Source: an uncultured Eubacterium sp. (GTDB lineage Bacteria; Bacillota; Clostridia; Oscillospirales; Acutalibacteraceae). From it: a DNA stretch of 64,000 nucleotides. Below are positions 34,747 through 43,759 of the stretch, one piece after another. Location: assembly GCA_910584985.1 (NCBI GenBank), contig CAJUDJ010000002.1, positions 95,464 through 159,463 on the forward strand, written 5' to 3'. Each line of letters starts with the position of its first letter. Within the stretch, counting starts at the first letter, position 1. The notes under the pieces are model-generated. The model searched no databases. It worked only from the letters and a program-made list of their open reading frames with translations, and was not told the DNA's origin. The position numbers and the translations under genes are program-made.

Positions 34747-35877
34747 ATGGAAAAAATTAAAGTTTCTGTTGTTATACCTGTATATAATTCGGAAAAATAT
34801 CTGAAAAAATGTTTAAACAGTGTAATTTATCAAACGCTAAAGGAAACAGAAATCATCTGTGTGGATGACGGTTCAACGGACAGTTCTGCCAAAATATTAA
34901 ATGAATTTGCAGAAAAAGACAGCAGATTTATCCTAATCAGCCAGGAAAACAAATTTGCAGGTGCTGCAAGAAACAGAGGTCTTGAAGCGGCAGGCGGAAA
35001 ATATATTGTTTTCTGGGATGCTGATGATTATTTTGAGAAAAATGCACTGGAAATTATGTATACTCGGTGTGAAAGGACAAAGGCGGATATTTGTCTTTGC
35101 GGCGCAGCAAGCTTTGATTCGGAAAGCGGAAAAAGAGCGATTGACGAAACCTTTCTGAAAAGAAGATTTCTGCCAAGGGAAAAGGTCTTTTCGGCCAAAA
35201 CCCATCCGCAGTATATTTTCAATGCTGCATCCAATGTGCCGTGGCAGAGAATGTTCTGCACCTCGTTTATAAAAGAAAAGAAAATTAAGTTTCAGAATCT
35301 TCGCCAGGCGAATGACACATATTTTGTTATGGCGGCAATGTATTATGCAGAGCGTATAACCTATACGGAAAAACCTTTGGTGAACTACAGAACAAACAAC
35401 AAATCCAGCATTACGGGAAAGGCATCGGCTTCTCCGCTTTGTGCATACGAAAGCTTTGCTGCAGTTTATGAACTGCTTAGGGCAGAGGGCTGCAGTGAAC
35501 AAATATGGCAGAGCTTTTATAACAAGCTTGTGCCCGGGCTGATCAGAGGAATACTGCTTCAGACAACCGAAGGCGGAATACAGGAAATTTACAGTAAAAT
35601 AAAAAATGAGGGGATATCCTATTTCGGAATAGATAAGCATCTTTCGCCTGAATATTATTATTTTCAGAATGAATATGAGGATTTGATCTTCATTTTGAAT
35701 CATTCTGCAAGTGAATATCTTCTTTATAAATATCAGAAAGAAAACAGGGATAAACTGTTTTACAAGGCAAAGGCTGAAAAATCACTATTGGTAAAAACCG
35801 CAAGAAAATATAGCAGATACATAAGTGCAGACAGCAGGTTGTATGATGTTGCAAAGAAGTTTTTGCATTTAAAATAG
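34747..35877 (+). CDS. Family 2 glycosyltransferase
   Basis: 376 residues from the ATG at 34747 (TAGGGTG upstream), GT-A fold: VSVVIPVYNSEKYLKKCLNS, DDGSTDSS and the DXD-like WDADDYF (~97-103). The ~150-residue C-terminal part is of the CpsJ/EpsJ type. It transfers a sugar from a nucleotide donor to a surface glycan; donor and acceptor unknown. First gene of a four-gene operon with glf, which suggests a galactofuranose-containing polymer. Confidence 0.92.
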   Translation: MEKIKVSVVIPVYNSEKYLKKCLNSVIYQTLKETEIICVDDGSTDSSAKILNEFAEKDSRFILISQENKFAGAARNRGLEAAGGKYIVFWDADDYFEKNALEIMYTRCERTKADICLCGAASFDSESGKRAIDETFLKRRFLPREKVFSAKTHPQYIFNAASNVPWQRMFCTSFIKEKKIKFQNLRQANDTYFVMAAMYYAERITYTEKPLVNYRTNNKSSITGKASASPLCAYESFAAVYELLRAEGCSEQIWQSFYNKLVPGLIRGILLQTTEGGIQEIYSKIKNEGISYFGIDKHLSPEYYYFQNEYEDLIFILNHSASEYLLYKYQKENRDKLFYKAKAEKSLLVKTARKYSRYISADSRLYDVAKKFLHLK

Positions 35878-35888
35878 GAGAAAGCAGT

Positions 35889-37004
35889 ATGGATAAAAAA
35901 TATGATTATTTAATTGTGGGCAGTGGGCTTTTCGGCGCAGTCTTTGCTTATGAAGCAAAGAAACGAGGAAAGCAGTGCCTTGTGATAGAAAAAAGAAACC
36001 ATATCGGCGGAAATATTTACTGTGAAACGGTAAACGGCATTCATGTTCATAAATACGGTGCGCATATTTTCCACACAAGCAATAAAAAGGTGTGGGACTA
36101 CATCAATCAGTTTGCACAATTCAACAATTATGTAAATTCACCGGTTGCTGTCTATAAGGATGAGCTTTACAATCTGCCGTTCAATATGAACACATTTTCC
36201 AAAATGTGGGGCATTAAAACACCGCAGCAGGCAAAGGAAATCATTGAAAAGCAGAAAGCGGAATATAATATTACCGAACCGAAAAATCTTGAGGAGCAGG
36301 CACTTTCCCTGATCGGAAAGGATGTTTACGAAAAGCTTATCAAAGGCTACACGGAAAAGCAATGGGGCAGAAGCTGCACCGAGCTGCCGTCTTTTATAAT
36401 CAGAAGACTTCCGGTAAGATACACCTATGATAACAATTATTTCAATGACCGTTATCAGGGTATTCCGATAGGCGGCTATAACCAAATTATTGAAAAACTG
36501 CTTGACGGAACAGATGTTTTGCTTGAAACCTCTTATGCCGATTATATAAAGGCGCATGATATTTCAGGAATGAAAATAGTTTACACAGGCAATATTGATG
36601 AATACTTTGACTATAAATTCGGTGCCCTGCAGTACAGAACAGTTCGTTTTGAAACAGAAATTCTGCCGGATGTGGATAATTATCAGGGTAATGCAGTTGT
36701 AAATTATACAGAGCGAGAGATTCCGTTTACAAGAATTATTGAGCATAAGCATTTTGAATTCAGCACAGTACCCGGCACGGTTATATCAAAAGAGTATTCA
36801 TCGGAATGGAGCGTTGGCATTGAGCCGTATTATCCGATAAACAACGATGAAAACAATGCGCTTTATCAGAAATATGCCACGCTTGCCGAGAAAGAGGAAA
36901 ATGTTATTTTCGGCGGAAGGCTGGGAAAATATCAGTATTATGATATGGATAAGGTTATTGATGCTGCACTTGCGGCAGCAGAAGAAGAATTTAAGGAGAA
37001 TTAA
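35889..37004 (+). CDS. glf: UDP-galactopyranose mutase
   Basis: 371 residues. FAD-binding motif YLIVGSGLFGAVFAYEAKKR at the N terminus, RNHIGGNIY, and conserved substrate-site residues in HKYGAHIFHTSNKKVWDY and EKQWGRSCTELP. It interconverts UDP-galactopyranose and UDP-galactofuranose, the donor for galactofuranose in cell-wall glycans. It sits within a glycosyltransferase operon, 11 bases after the first GT gene and three bases before the next. Confidence 0.97.
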   Translation: MDKKYDYLIVGSGLFGAVFAYEAKKRGKQCLVIEKRNHIGGNIYCETVNGIHVHKYGAHIFHTSNKKVWDYINQFAQFNNYVNSPVAVYKDELYNLPFNMNTFSKMWGIKTPQQAKEIIEKQKAEYNITEPKNLEEQALSLIGKDVYEKLIKGYTEKQWGRSCTELPSFIIRRLPVRYTYDNNYFNDRYQGIPIGGYNQIIEKLLDGTDVLLETSYADYIKAHDISGMKIVYTGNIDEYFDYKFGALQYRTVRFETEILPDVDNYQGNAVVNYTEREIPFTRIIEHKHFEFSTVPGTVISKEYSSEWSVGIEPYYPINNDENNALYQKYATLAEKEENVIFGGRLGKYQYYDMDKVIDAALAAAEEEFKEN

Positions 37005-37007
37005 ATA

Positions 37008-38171
37008 ATGGCAAAGGTTTCGATTATAGTTCCTGCATATAATGTTGAGCCGTATCTTGTTGAATGTATGGACAGTATAACAAGGCAGACACTTGACGAT
37101 ATTGAAATTATCTGTATTAATGACGGTTCCACGGACGGCAGCCTGGCAATTCTTCAGCACTATGCGGAAAAGGACAGCCGTATTACGATTGTTGATAAGG
37201 AAAACGGCGGCTACGGAATCGGAATGAATATCGGGTTGGACAGGGCTTCGGGCGAATATATCGGTATCGTTGAACCGGATGATTATGTTCCTGTAAATAT
37301 GTTCGGTGATTTGTATGATATTGCAAAGGAAAACAATCTTGATTTTGTAAAGGCTGATTTTTACCGTTTTGAACGTTCTGCTGACGGAGATATGTTTTTA
37401 ACCTACAATCATCTTTCCAAAAAAGAAGAGGATTACAATACTGTGTTTAATCCAAGCCGGAATCCCGAGGCTGTCCGCTGGATTATGAACACATGGAGCG
37501 GTATTTATAAGCGTGAATTTCTGAACAAATGGAATATCCGCCACAATGAAACGCCCGGTGCATCCTTTCAGGATAACGGCTTCTGGTTTCAGACCTTTGC
37601 ATTTGCAGAGCGCGCCATGATTATTGATAAGCCTTATTATATGAACAGAAGGGACAATCCGAATTCCTCCGTTAAAAATATGCAGAAGGTTTACTGCATA
37701 AATGTGGAATATGATCATATAAGGGATGTTCTGATAAAATACCCTGAAACATGGGAACGCTTCAAAACTTATTACACCCTAAAGCGCTTTCACAACAGCG
37801 TTGCAACACTGCGCAGAATAGATAACAGCGTTAAGAGGGAATATGTGGAACGCTTCAGCAAGGAAATGAAGCGTGCCATTGAACTCGGCGAGATGGATGA
37901 GGAGCTTTTTACGGCGGCCGAACGGGATAATCTGCATCTGCTTATGAGCAGACCGAAGGTTTACTATGAACTGAAAGCATTGAAAATGCATAACGGCAGC
38001 AATAATTTTAATAATAATTTTAAAACCATAAAAGAAGAACTTTATAAAATAAAGCGCTCTAAGTCATACAGGGTGGGAAGAATGATTATGTATTTCCCGT
38101 CTAAATTCAAAAAGCTTGCCAAAAAGGTTTACAGAAGAATTAACAAATTGAGAAAAGGATATGTGAAATGA
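37008..38171 (+). CDS. Family 2 glycosyltransferase
   Basis: 387 residues: VSIIVPAYNVEPYLVECMDS, NDGSTDGS and EPDDYV as the DXD equivalent. The C-terminal ~180 residues are helical and end in a very basic region (FPSKFKKLAKKVYRRINKLR) that may dock on the membrane. It overlaps the following GT gene by four bases. Donor unknown; a galactofuranosyl transferase role is possible because of glf. Confidence 0.92.
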   Translation: MAKVSIIVPAYNVEPYLVECMDSITRQTLDDIEIICINDGSTDGSLAILQHYAEKDSRITIVDKENGGYGIGMNIGLDRASGEYIGIVEPDDYVPVNMFGDLYDIAKENNLDFVKADFYRFERSADGDMFLTYNHLSKKEEDYNTVFNPSRNPEAVRWIMNTWSGIYKREFLNKWNIRHNETPGASFQDNGFWFQTFAFAERAMIIDKPYYMNRRDNPNSSVKNMQKVYCINVEYDHIRDVLIKYPETWERFKTYYTLKRFHNSVATLRRIDNSVKREYVERFSKEMKRAIELGEMDEELFTAAERDNLHLLMSRPKVYYELKALKMHNGSNNFNNNFKTIKEELYKIKRSKSYRVGRMIMYFPSKFKKLAKKVYRRINKLRKGYVK

Positions 38172-39133
38172 GCGAAATAAAGGTTTCCGTTATATTTCCG
38201 GTTTACAATGTGGAAAACTATTTAAGGCAGTGTCTGAACAGTGTTGTGAATCAAACACTGAAAGAAATTGAAATTATCTGTGTGGATGACGGTTCTACCG
38301 ACACTTCTGCCGAAATACTTGATGAATATGCAGCAAAGGACAGCCGCATTACCGTGCTAAGGCAGAAAAACGGCGGTGCCGGCGCAGCAAGGAACAACGG
38401 ACTTCGCATTGCTAAAGGAAAATATCTTTCCTTTCTTGATTCAGATGATTTTTTTGAACTGAATATGCTGGAAGAAGCATACAACTGTGCCGAAAAATAC
38501 AGCGCAGATTTAGTTATATTTAAATCAAATCAGTATTTTGAAGATTCAGACAGTTATAAAAATACGGAATGGGTGGTGCGCTATGCCGAGCTTCCGCCTT
38601 ACCAGCCGTTTAACAGAAGATCAATTACAAGCAATATATTCAAGGCATGTGTGGGCTGGGCATGGGATAAGCTTTTCAGTCGTGAATTTGTTCTTAAAAA
38701 CAATCTTCTATTTCAGGAACAGCGAACAAGCAATGATATGCTTTTTGTTTTCTCTGCTATTGCCATTGCAGAGAAGATTGCCTATGTGGATAAATCGGAA
38801 ATTCTTGCCCATCAGCGAAGAGACAGCACGGATTCTCTTTCAAAAACGAAAGAAAAATCGTGGGATTGTTTTTACAAGGCGCTTATTGCACTCAGAGACA
38901 GGCTGAAGCAGGATGGTATTTTTCAGGAGGTTGAAAGGGATTATATCAATTATGCCCTGCATTTTGCATTGTGGAATCTGAATTCCCTTTCCCAGCCTAC
39001 ATATGATAAGCTTTATAAAAAGCTGAATGAGGAATGGTGGAAGGAGCTTGGCATAGATGGCAAAACCCGTTCATATTTCTACAACAAAAAGGAATTTCTT
39101 CAGTATGTAAAAATAAGAAACAATGAATATTAA
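38168..39133 (+). CDS. Family 2 glycosyltransferase
   Basis: 321 residues: VSVIFPVYNVENYLRQCLNS, DDGSTDTS and LDSDDFF. It is closely similar to the first GT of the operon in its N-terminal half (shared NQTLKE(I/T)EIICVDDGSTD), so the two probably arose by duplication. It ends the operon, 12 bases before a strong terminator. Confidence 0.92.
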   Translation: MSEIKVSVIFPVYNVENYLRQCLNSVVNQTLKEIEIICVDDGSTDTSAEILDEYAAKDSRITVLRQKNGGAGAARNNGLRIAKGKYLSFLDSDDFFELNMLEEAYNCAEKYSADLVIFKSNQYFEDSDSYKNTEWVVRYAELPPYQPFNRRSITSNIFKACVGWAWDKLFSREFVLKNNLLFQEQRTSNDMLFVFSAIAIAEKIAYVDKSEILAHQRRDSTDSLSKTKEKSWDCFYKALIALRDRLKQDGIFQEVERDYINYALHFALWNLNSLSQPTYDKLYKKLNEEWWKELGIDGKTRSYFYNKKEFLQYVKIRNNEY

Positions 39134-39145
39134 GCTGTATACAGG

Positions 39146-39174
39146 AAAAGACGGATGATTGCATCCGTCTTTTT
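39146..39174 (+). terminator. Terminator of the glycosyltransferase operon
   Basis: AAAAGACGGATG / CATCCGTCTTTT with an ATTG loop, followed by T. Confidence 0.93.
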
Positions 39175-39598
39175 GCTGTTTAAATATGGTCAGCCAAAGC
39201 CATTTAAAATCATGTTCGGATTTTATTGGCTTTGCCTGTATCTGCCGGTGCAGAACGGATTTATATTATCCGAAAGTGATGTGCCGGGGCATGTAAGATG
39301 AAAAACACGGGTGTTTATAATTATTTAATTGCTGAAATTCTTGATTTTAAGCTAAATATATATTATTATAATAAAAGTATTTATATGTATAGCCAACCAA
39401 AAGTCAAACAAAATAAGGTTTAAATCAACAGATTTTTGCTGATACATCGTTAAATTTTCATCGAATACGGAAGTGTGCGATGAAAATTATGTCTTGTCTA
39501 ATCAAAAATTTGAATGATGTAAACTACAACGCACCTAAAACCATTTGTTTTAGGCCATTGGGTTCGATTGTTGTTTGGCTAATCGAAAGTGTGTGATT
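39175..39598 (+). other. Hairpin-rich leader region before the aromatic amino acid operon
   Basis: No gene is seen in this 424-base stretch. It holds an unusual series of inverted repeats: AAAGCCA...TGGCTTT near 39197-39234, a perfect 11-bp stem AATTTTCATCG / CGATGAAAATT (39453-39463 and 39478-39488), CCTAAAA / TTTTAGG (39534-39540, 39548-39554) and TTCGATT / AATCGAA (39563-39569, 39581-39587), the last ending 12 bases before tyrA. A possible -10 TATAAT lies at 39367-39372. It looks like a structured 5' leader; no T-box motif (AGGGTGGNACCGCG) was found, so the class is unknown. Confidence 0.55.
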
Positions 39599-40423
39599 AT
39601 GAAAATTCTGGTATTGGGGCTTGGTTTGATCGGAGCAAGTATCGCAAAAACCTTAAAGAAAAACACAAAGCATTATGTTTACGGCTGGAACAGAACAGAG
39701 GCCGTAACGAAAAAGGCGCTTACTGACGGTGCAATTGACGCAACGGGAAGTCTGGATGAACTGCTGCCCGAAGCAGATGTTACCATCATTAATTTTTATA
39801 CGGATGCCATTATTCCGTTTATTCTGGAAAACAGGGAAAAATTTAAAAAAGGCAGCATTGTAACGGACAGCTGCGGCATTAAAACCAAAATATGCCGGGA
39901 GCTTGAAAAAGAAAACTTTGATTTCACATATATCGGTGCGCACCCGATGGCAGGGCGTGAGGTTTCGGGATATGATGCAAGCCTGCCCACGCTGTTTGAC
40001 AATGCTTCGTTTATATGCACTCCCACCAATGCCAAGAAATCAAAAACAGATACGCTGATTCTGCTTGCAAAGGAAATGGGCTTTAAAAGAACAGTTGTTA
40101 CAACGCCTGAGCACCATGATGAAATGATTGCTTTCACATCTCAGATTGCGCATGTGCTTGCCTGTTCCTATGTGCTCAGCCCGCTGGCACCGCATCATCC
40201 CGGCTTTTCGGCAGGCTCTTACCGCGATGTGTCCCGTGTGGCAAGAATAAACGGCGAAATGTGGAGCGAGCTGTTTATCGCCAATAAAGAGCCGCTGATA
40301 AATGAAATAGATGATCTTGTTTCAAATCTTATAAAATTCAAGCAGGCAATAGGCGAGGAAAACAGAGAGGCTCTTGTGGATTTAATGGCAAGGGCAAATA
40401 AAATCAAAGAGGAAATCGGCTGA
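39599..40423 (+). CDS. tyrA: Prephenate dehydrogenase
   Basis: 274 residues from the ATG at 39599 (MKILVLGLGLIGASIAKTLK), giving a clean Rossmann GxGxxG start. Conserved features are DSCGIKTKI, GAHPMAGREVSGYDAS (catalytic His region) and SAGSYRDVSRVA. It oxidises prephenate to 4-hydroxyphenylpyruvate for tyrosine. There is no C-terminal ACT domain, so tyrosine feedback may be absent. The longer TTG start at 39575 lies in the leader hairpin and lacks a ribosome site. The stop overlaps the aroB ATG (TGATG). Confidence 0.93.
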   Translation: MKILVLGLGLIGASIAKTLKKNTKHYVYGWNRTEAVTKKALTDGAIDATGSLDELLPEADVTIINFYTDAIIPFILENREKFKKGSIVTDSCGIKTKICRELEKENFDFTYIGAHPMAGREVSGYDASLPTLFDNASFICTPTNAKKSKTDTLILLAKEMGFKRTVVTTPEHHDEMIAFTSQIAHVLACSYVLSPLAPHHPGFSAGSYRDVSRVARINGEMWSELFIANKEPLINEIDDLVSNLIKFKQAIGEENREALVDLMARANKIKEEIG

Positions 40424-41472
40424 TGAAAAAGCTAACGGTTCATGTGGGCAGCGCCTACGAAATCTATATTGAAAAAGGGCTTATAAAAACCTGCGGCGGT
40501 TATATAAAGGAAGTTTCCTCCGCAAAGAAAATTGCAGTGATTACGGATACCAATGTTGCGCCGCTCTATCTGGATACGGTCAGAAGCAGCATTGAAAAAG
40601 AAGGCTTTGAGGTTATAAGCTATATTTTTAAAGCAGGCGAAAGCTCAAAAACCACTGATATAATAGTTGATATGGTTGAATTTCTTGCCGAAAACAGATT
40701 AACCAGAAAAGATATGGTTGTTGCGCTGGGCGGCGGTGTTTGCGGCGATATGGCAGGCTTTGCTTCGGCAATCTATTTAAGGGGAATTGATTTTGTGCAG
40801 CTGCCTACTACGCTGCTTTCGCAGGTGGATTCCTCGGTTGGCGGCAAAACAGGTGTTGATCTGCCGCAGGGAAAAAATCTGTGCGGTGCATTTCACCAGC
40901 CCCGCCTTGTGCTGATAGACCCGGAAACGCTGAACACGCTTCCGGCACACTTTTTCAGCGATGGTATGGGCGAGGTTATCAAAACAGGCTGTATAAAATC
41001 AAAATCCCTTTTTGAAAAAATAGAAAATGCGGATGTTAAGGAAGATATAGAGGATATTATTTATTCGTGTGTTGATATTAAGCGCGGTGTGGTTGAGCGC
41101 GATGAAAAGGAGCAGGGGGAAAGAGCCTTGCTGAATTTCGGCCACACGGCAGGGCATGCAATTGAAAAGCTTCATAATTTCACAGGTGTGTCTCACGGTG
41201 AAGCGGTCGGAATCGGTATGCTGATGATAAGCCGCGCAGGAGAACAGGTCGGCCTGACCGAAGCGGGCACAGCCGACAGAATAAAAAAAGTGCTTGAGAA
41301 ATATAACCTTAAAACAAATGACAATCATTCAGCCGGAGATATAATAAGCGCAATGCAGAGCGATAAGAAAAGAACGGGCAGCGGCATTAATTTTGTAATG
41401 CTTTCGTCCATAGGTAACAGCTTTCTTCACTTTGCGGAAAACGATAAAATAAAGGAATTATTTGGAATATAA
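40423..41472 (+). CDS. aroB: 3-dehydroquinate synthase
   Basis: 349 residues. NAD-binding and active-site motifs GGGVCGDMAGFASAIYLRGI, LPTTLLSQVDSSVGGKTGVD and metal ligands in NFGHTAGHAIEKL and SHGEAVGIGM. It is the second step of the shikimate pathway, which starts from DAHP; the DAHP synthase gene is not in the window, nor are aroD, aroE or aroK. Confidence 0.97.
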   Translation: MKKLTVHVGSAYEIYIEKGLIKTCGGYIKEVSSAKKIAVITDTNVAPLYLDTVRSSIEKEGFEVISYIFKAGESSKTTDIIVDMVEFLAENRLTRKDMVVALGGGVCGDMAGFASAIYLRGIDFVQLPTTLLSQVDSSVGGKTGVDLPQGKNLCGAFHQPRLVLIDPETLNTLPAHFFSDGMGEVIKTGCIKSKSLFEKIENADVKEDIEDIIYSCVDIKRGVVERDEKEQGERALLNFGHTAGHAIEKLHNFTGVSHGEAVGIGMLMISRAGEQVGLTEAGTADRIKKVLEKYNLKTNDNHSAGDIISAMQSDKKRTGSGINFVMLSSIGNSFLHFAENDKIKELFGI

Positions 41473-41476
41473 GTGC

Positions 41477-42691
41477 ATGAGCAAGGTAATACTTAAACAA
41501 TCTGAATTAAACGGCACGGTTTCGGCGCCGCCCAGCAAATCGGCGGCACACAGGGCGTTGATCTGTTCGTTTCTTGCCGGCGGCGGAACGGTTAAGCCGA
41601 TTCTGAATTCAAAAGATATGCAGGCAACGGCAGGTGTAATTAAAGCGCTTGAAAACGGCGAAAAAATGCTGGACTGCATTGAAAGCGGTTCAACACTTCG
41701 ATTTATGATACCTGTTGCCGCAGCAAAAGGTGCATCTGTTGTTTTTACAGGCAGCGGCAGGCTTCCCGAAAGGCCGATAGGCGAATATCTTGAACTGCTT
41801 CCGCAGCACGGCGTTTCCTGCAAAAGCGAAGGGGGGCTTCCCCTTGAAATCAGCGGCAGATTAAGCAACGGCAGCTATGCGGTTTCGGGGAATGTAAGCA
41901 GTCAGTATATAACAGGACTGCTTCTTGCACTTGCAGCTCTGGAGGGCGACAGTGCCGTTCTTCTGAAAACGCCGCTTGAAAGCAGACCTTATGTGGATAT
42001 GACGGTTAAGGTTATGGCGGATTTCGGTGTTGAAATCCGGGAAACGGAATTCGGCTGGCTGATTCACGGCGGGCAGTCCTTCCGGAAAATGAATTATACA
42101 GTTGAGGGCGATTGGTCGCAGGCGGCATTTTTCCTTGCAGCAGGCGCGCTTGGCGGAAATGTAACCGTTACAGGTCTTGACAGTAACTCGGCACAGGGTG
42201 ATAAAGCAATTCTTGATGTGCTGAAAGCCTTCGGAGCAGAAATAGCGCTGAACGGCAATTCTGCAGAATGCAGAAAAAGTGAATTAAAAGGCACGGTTGT
42301 TAATGCTTCGGATATTCCTGATCTGGTTCCGATAATCGCAGTGCTTGCCGCATATGCAAAAGGGAAAACGGTTATCAGCGGTGCAGAACGGTTAAGATAT
42401 AAGGAATCGGACAGAATAGAAAGTGTTGTTTCCAATCTCAGAAAAATGGGTGCGGATGTTGAGGAAACGGCTGACGGAATGGTGATTCACGGCGGAAAAG
42501 CGCTTTTCGGTGCAGTGCTTGACGGCTATAATGATCACCGTATTGTTATGGCATTCAGCATTGCCGCTCTTTTTGCGCAAGGCGAAACCGTGATTTCGGA
42601 TGCAAACAGCATTAATAAATCTTATCCCTCGTTTTTTGAGGATTACAACAGGCTTGGAGGGTTGGCGGATGTCATCGGTTTTGGGAAATAA
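41477..42691 (+). CDS. aroA: 3-phosphoshikimate 1-carboxyvinyltransferase (EPSP synthase)
   Basis: 404 residues from the ATG at 41477, giving SELNGTVSAPPSKSAAHRAL, the phosphate/PEP-binding start. SGSTLRFMIPVAAA, RPYVDMTV, DIPDLVPIIAVLAAYA and RYKESDRIESV are family motifs. The usual glyphosate-site motif LGNAGTAMRPL appears here as ESGSTLRFM, the class II-like form. It overlaps aroC by 23 bases. Confidence 0.96.
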   Translation: MSKVILKQSELNGTVSAPPSKSAAHRALICSFLAGGGTVKPILNSKDMQATAGVIKALENGEKMLDCIESGSTLRFMIPVAAAKGASVVFTGSGRLPERPIGEYLELLPQHGVSCKSEGGLPLEISGRLSNGSYAVSGNVSSQYITGLLLALAALEGDSAVLLKTPLESRPYVDMTVKVMADFGVEIRETEFGWLIHGGQSFRKMNYTVEGDWSQAAFFLAAGALGGNVTVTGLDSNSAQGDKAILDVLKAFGAEIALNGNSAECRKSELKGTVVNASDIPDLVPIIAVLAAYAKGKTVISGAERLRYKESDRIESVVSNLRKMGADVEETADGMVIHGGKALFGAVLDGYNDHRIVMAFSIAALFAQGETVISDANSINKSYPSFFEDYNRLGGLADVIGFGK

Positions 42692-43742
42692 AGTGAAGCT
42701 TTCTGTTTTCGGCGAAAGCCATGGCAGGGCTATCGGCTGCGTGATAGACGGACTGCCGGCAGGTATACAGCTTGATTTTGATAAAATCAACAGGGAAATG
42801 GCACGCCGTGCGCCGGGAAAGGATAAAACGGCAACGGCACGAAAAGAAAGCGATACACCGCATATTCTAAGCGGGCTGCTGGATGGGATTACAACAGGCG
42901 CACCGCTTGCCATGGTAATTGAAAATACAAACACCAGAAGCGGTGATTACGGCAATCTGATGACCGTGCCGAGACCCGGCCACAGCGATTATCCTGCATA
43001 TATCCGATACGGTGGAAATAATGATATAAGAGGGGGCGGCCATTTCAGCGGGCGGCTTACAGCACCGGTTGTTTTTGCAGGCGCCGTTGCAAAACAGATT
43101 TTAGAGCAGCAGAGCATTGCTGTCGGTGCGCACATAAAGCAGATCGGCAATGTGTGCGACAGCAGTTTTGATAAAAACAATATCCGTGCGGATTTTCTGC
43201 ACAGCATTTCGGAAAAGCCGTTTGCAGTTATAAACAGCGATATTGAATCGGAAATGCGTGCATTTGTTGAGCAGGCAAGGCTGAGCGGCGATTCGGCAGG
43301 CGGCAGCATTGAATGCGCCGCCGCAGGCGTTCCCGCAGGGCTGGGCGGAAATATGTTTGATACGGTTGAAAGCAGGCTGTCCTCGGCACTGTTCGGTGTT
43401 CCTGCCGTTAAGGGCGTGCAGTTCGGCGAGGGCTTCGGCTTTTCCGAAATGCTTGGCAGTGAGGCAAATGACGGCTATGAAATCAAAAACGGAAAGGTAA
43501 GCCTTATTTCTAACCATAACGGTGGTGTTCTCGGCGGAATCACAAACGGTGCACCGCTTGTGTTTTCTGTTGCAGTAAAGCCCACACCCTCCATTTCAAA
43601 GCCGCAGCAAAGCGTTAATCTTCAGACTATGGAAAATGAAATGCTTTTTGTCAAAGGCAGGCATGATCCGTGCATTGTGCCGCGCGCAGTTCCCGTTATT
43701 GAAGCGGTAACGGCATTTGTGCTGCTTGATTTAATGATGTAA
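42669..43742 (+). CDS. aroC: Chorismate synthase
   Basis: 357 residues from the ATG at 42669, with GGAGG nine bases upstream and inside the aroA end. Signatures are VFGESHGRAIGCVIDGLPAG, RPGHSDYPAYIRYG, RGGGHFSGRLTAP and GRHDPCIVPRAVPV. It makes chorismate using reduced FMN as cofactor. A 69-base longer frame exists but would give an unrelated N terminus. Confidence 0.97.
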   Translation: MSSVLGNKVKLSVFGESHGRAIGCVIDGLPAGIQLDFDKINREMARRAPGKDKTATARKESDTPHILSGLLDGITTGAPLAMVIENTNTRSGDYGNLMTVPRPGHSDYPAYIRYGGNNDIRGGGHFSGRLTAPVVFAGAVAKQILEQQSIAVGAHIKQIGNVCDSSFDKNNIRADFLHSISEKPFAVINSDIESEMRAFVEQARLSGDSAGGSIECAAAGVPAGLGGNMFDTVESRLSSALFGVPAVKGVQFGEGFGFSEMLGSEANDGYEIKNGKVSLISNHNGGVLGGITNGAPLVFSVAVKPTPSISKPQQSVNLQTMENEMLFVKGRHDPCIVPRAVPVIEAVTAFVLLDLMM

Positions 43743-43759
43743 AAAGGATTTTAAACAGA

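Noticed and set aside
39175..39598. T-box riboswitch before tyrA
   Set aside because: The conserved antiterminator sequence (AGGGTGGNACCGCG) and a terminator alternative just before the gene were not found.
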